Origin: BM714 sp964484935
Lineage (GTDB): Bacteria; Bacillota; Clostridia; Peptostreptococcales; BM714
Length of the DNA: 7,588 bases
Direction of reading: 5' to 3'
NCBI GenBank assembly: GCA_964484935.1
Contig: CAZAFW010000064.1
Span: 1-7,588, forward strand
Shown piece after piece: positions 5,627 to 7,588 of this stretch. A program made the translations under genes and the position numbers. Below the pieces are notes generated by a model. The model made no database searches and was not told where the DNA came from. It worked only from the letters and a program-made list of their open reading frames with translations. The number at the start of each line of letters is the position of its first letter. Position 1 is the stretch's first letter.

Positions 5627-5685
5627 TTAATGGTTGCAAGGACAACTACCCAGTGGTATAGTTGTCCTTGCAACCATTAATTTTT
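5627..5685 (+). terminator. Long hairpin between the hemolysin III-type gene and marR; possible terminator
   Basis: Arms 5627-5648 and 5659-5680 are exact reverse complements over 22 bp around a 10-base loop. Five T residues follow directly (5681-5685). RNA reading in from the upstream gene would form a stable stem with a short U tract, so termination of that transcript is plausible. The same DNA also contains the marR promoter and operator, so this may be secondary to its regulatory role. Confidence 0.5.
5631..5676. promoter_or_regulatory. marR-MATE promoter embedded in twin MarR-type operators
   Basis: A promoter with TTGCAA (5634-5639), a 17-base spacer and TATAGT (5657-5662) lies inside the long inverted repeat, with a predicted start near 5669. 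Each arm is also an imperfect dyad of the form TnGTTG-N6-CAACnA: TGGTTGCAAGGACAACTA (5631-5648) and its reverse complement (5659-5676). The first covers the -35 and the second starts within the -10 and reaches the transcription start, so two dimers of a MarR protein bound here would fully occlude polymerase. Confidence 0.72.
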
Positions 5686-5695
5686 GGAGGTTTTC

Positions 5696-6166
5696 ATGAA
5701 AAATTCAAATATGTCGCTTGGCAAATATGTTTCAATCATACACCGGCACGGCCGGATTTATATCGACGAAAAACTCAAGCAATACGGAATAGGGAGCGCT
5801 CAGGCACCATTCCTTATAGCTCTGTACAAAAATGACGGCATAAGGCAGGAGGCCCTTTGCAAGAACATCAATATAGACAAGGGCACCACTGCAAGGGCTA
5901 TAAAGAAGCTTGAGTCGTCCGGATACGTCTCAAGGCAAAGGGATTCTTCGGACAAGCGCGCCTACAGCATACACCTTACGAAAAAAGCTTTTGATTTCAA
6001 AAGCGAGCTCAGAAATATTTTTTCAGAATGGACCGAGGCATTGGCAAACGGCCTTACCGAAGAGGAAGTAATAAAAGCTTTCGAACTGCTTGAAGCCTTG
6101 GCAAAAAACGCAGTAGATGAAACATCCGGCCTTCACCGGACTAAAGAACAGGAGAAAACGATATGA
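5696..6166 (+). CDS. MarR-family transcriptional regulator
   Basis: The 156-residue protein has the MarR winged-helix layout. An N-terminal dimerisation helix is followed by a DNA-recognition region (about 55-76: KNINIDKGTTARAIKKLES) and a wing with RDSSDKRAY (82-90), whose D-x-R/DKR pattern is the family signature. A C-terminal helix (about 100-140) completes the dimer interface. The ATG at 5696 is chosen because GGAGG (5686-5690) is 5 bases upstream; a TTG at 5684 would overlap that site. Its end overlaps the MATE gene as ATGA, so the two are translationally coupled. The twin operator at its own promoter indicates autorepression of a repressor-pump operon, as in mepR-mepA systems. The inducing ligand is unknown and probably a pump substrate. 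Confidence 0.92.
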   Translation: MKNSNMSLGKYVSIIHRHGRIYIDEKLKQYGIGSAQAPFLIALYKNDGIRQEALCKNINIDKGTTARAIKKLESSGYVSRQRDSSDKRAYSIHLTKKAFDFKSELRNIFSEWTEALANGLTEEEVIKAFELLEALAKNAVDETSGLHRTKEQEKTI

Positions 6167-7539
6167 ACGAAAGAAGCGAACGACTTGGAAACGAAAAAAT
6201 CAGCAAATTGCTGTTCAACCTTTCCATGCCTGCAACCATAGGCATGATTGTAAACGCTCTCTACAATGTGGTCGACACAATATTCATAGGGCGCGGAGTA
6301 GGAACCTTGGCCATTGGAGGCCTTTCTATAGCCTTCCCGATACAAATGATCATAATGGCATTCGCCCAGATGGTTGGAATAGGAGCCGCTTCAGCCATAT
6401 CGAGGAGTCTCGGTGCCGGAGAAGTTGAAAAAGCCGACCATATTGCAGGCAACTCATTCGGGGCCGTTTTGCTTATAAGCACGATTGTAATGTCAATCGG
6501 CCTTATTTTCACAGACCCGGTGCTCAGGATTTTCGGGGCTACAGATGCCATCCTTCCTTATGCAAGGGACTACATACGCATAATACTGATGGGAAGCATT
6601 TTCTTTTCCTTTACGGTTTCTTCAAACAATCTTGTAAGGGCTGAAGGCAACGCAAAGGTTTCGATGATTGCAATGCTTATAGGAACCGGCCTGAACATAG
6701 TGTTCGACCCCATTTTCATATTTGCTTTGGACATGGGTATAAAGGGCGCCGCAATCGCGACAATACTGTCCCAGTTCTTTTCTTTCGTCTACATCACATT
6801 TTACCTTTACGGTGACAGCAGCACACTCAAAGTCCGTTGGCACCATCTTCGTCCCGACTACAGGATTCTGAAGGAGATTTTCACTGTGGGGCTGGCTTCC
6901 TTCGCCAGGCAGGTCGCCGGAAGCTTCGTTGCAATACTCGTCAACCACTCTCTTGCCTTCTACGGCGGAGACTTGGCAATATCGATATTCGGAATCATAA
7001 GGCGGGTTACAATGTTCCTTTTCATGCCGCTTTTCGGGGTTGTACAGGGACTCCAACCAATAGTCGGCTTCAACTACGGGGCAAAAAAATACGGACGCGT
7101 CAGGGAAGTGATCAAGATTTCAATAATCGTCACAACTGTTTTCGCAAGCGCAAGCGTTTTGTTTGGAGAACTCTTTCCATTCGCCATATTCAGCATATTC
7201 AGCACTGATGCGGAATTGATTTCCCAAGGGGCTCCGGCTCTAAGGCTGGTCATAATGATGATTCCGGTCATAGGCATCCAGATAGTGGGCGCGGCGCTTT
7301 TCCAGTCTCTGGGAAAGGCCGTACCGTCGCTGGTGCTTTCCCTTCTTCGGCAGGTGCTTGTTTTGATTCCTCTGCTTATTTTCCTGCCTAGGATTGGAGG
7401 CCTTGCGTTGACAGGCATTTGGATATCATATCCATTGGCTGATTTGATTTCCACCCTTTTGACCGGAATTCTCATATTCAAGGAAATGAACAAAATGAAA
7501 GAATGCGAGGACGCTCCCGCCAAGTCTGCTTGTGTCTAA
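6163..7539 (+). CDS. MATE-family multidrug/sodium (or proton) antiporter, MepA-like
   Basis: At 458 residues with about 12 hydrophobic helices, this has the usual size and layout of a MATE efflux transporter, two six-helix halves in the cytoplasmic membrane. Landmarks include the first-helix PATIGMIVNALYNVVDTIFI block (23-42, D38), GIGAASAISRSLGAG (72-86) ending helix 2, and the second-half motif FGVVQGLQPIVGFNYGAKKYG. It expels cationic drugs or metabolites using an ion gradient; no substrate can be read from the sequence. It overlaps marR by 4 bases and has AGGAG a few bases before its ATG, so it depends on the marR promoter. An alternative subfamily (DinF- or NorM-like) is possible, but MepA-like is favoured by sequence feel and the MarR pairing. 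Confidence 0.93.
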   Translation: MNERSERLGNEKISKLLFNLSMPATIGMIVNALYNVVDTIFIGRGVGTLAIGGLSIAFPIQMIIMAFAQMVGIGAASAISRSLGAGEVEKADHIAGNSFGAVLLISTIVMSIGLIFTDPVLRIFGATDAILPYARDYIRIILMGSIFFSFTVSSNNLVRAEGNAKVSMIAMLIGTGLNIVFDPIFIFALDMGIKGAAIATILSQFFSFVYITFYLYGDSSTLKVRWHHLRPDYRILKEIFTVGLASFARQVAGSFVAILVNHSLAFYGGDLAISIFGIIRRVTMFLFMPLFGVVQGLQPIVGFNYGAKKYGRVREVIKISIIVTTVFASASVLFGELFPFAIFSIFSTDAELISQGAPALRLVIMMIPVIGIQIVGAALFQSLGKAVPSLVLSLLRQVLVLIPLLIFLPRIGGLALTGIWISYPLADLISTLLTGILIFKEMNKMKECEDAPAKSACV

Positions 7540-7546
7540 AAAATCC

Positions 7547-7579
7547 TTATCCACAAAATATTGTGCATAGTGTGGACAA
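7547..7579. other. Cluster of three DnaA-box-like 9-mers at the window edge
   Basis: TTATCCACA (7547-7555) is a perfect consensus DnaA box on the plus strand. TGTGCATAG (7562-7570) reads CTATGCACA on the minus strand, and TGTGGACAA (7571-7579) reads TTGTCCACA; each has one mismatch to the TTATNCACA consensus. All three lie within 33 bp just after the MATE stop. The window ends at 7588, so any further boxes are out of sight. The outer boxes also make an inverted repeat (TCCACA/TGTGGA), but no T tract follows, so a terminator is less likely. Confidence 0.5.
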
Positions 7580-7588
7580 AACCGCCTT

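Noticed and set aside
6622..7523. Minus-strand open frames of 144 and 149 codons
   Set aside because: They are antisense to the MATE transporter, have low-complexity compositions and show no recognisable family.
1..7588. Mobile element, CRISPR array, tRNA or phage signature
   Set aside because: No transposase or integrase domains, no regularly spaced direct repeats and no tRNA cloverleaf were recognised by eye on either strand.

Overview
This 7.6-kb window looks like a chromosome segment from a low-to-mid-GC Firmicute, most likely an anaerobic Clostridia member. The evidence is strong AGGAGG-type ribosome sites, a T-box leader, TTGACA/TATAAT promoters with 17-bp spacers, and an ornithine-racemase-like enzyme of the type known from amino-acid-fermenting clostridia. 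No mobile element, tRNA, rRNA or CRISPR array was seen. The species cannot be named from the sequence alone.

Minus-strand block, right to left. Positions 4803-4285 encode a DUF1836 protein with a MerR-like DNA-binding region. Positions 4142-3591 encode a TetR-family repressor, and 3535-3110 a 12-cysteine DUF3795 protein; both start regions carry the same 12-bp dyad, TAACGTTCGTTA. A perfect 54-bp palindrome (3025-3078) separates the DUF3795 gene from an alanine/ornithine-racemase-family gene (3000-1918). An Lrp/AsnC regulator (1784-1332) and a LysE-type exporter (1335-736) follow, translationally coupled by an ATGA overlap. Last comes a branched-chain amino acid operon: a consensus promoter, a T-box leader whose specifier reads ATC (Ile), a short IlvM-like ACT-domain gene (311-78), and the first 19 codons of ilvC (59-1), cut by the window edge.

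Plus-strand block. A hemolysin III/PAQR-family membrane protein (4951-5604) is divergent from the DUF1836 gene. It is followed by a MarR repressor (5696-6166) and a MATE drug/sodium antiporter (6163-7539) in an ATGA-overlapping operon. The marR promoter is embedded in a 22-bp-arm inverted repeat, each arm of which is itself a MarR-type dyad. The last 40 bases hold three DnaA-box-like 9-mers.

The themes are amino acid sensing and flux (Ile T-box, Lrp, LysE, racemase) and locally regulated small-molecule response modules (TetR/DUF3795, MarR/MATE, possibly DUF1836/PAQR). The most interesting unexplained signals are the shared TetR operator linking a repressor to an uncharacterised cysteine-rich protein, the perfect 54-bp palindrome, the nested MarR operator, and the DnaA-box cluster at the right edge.
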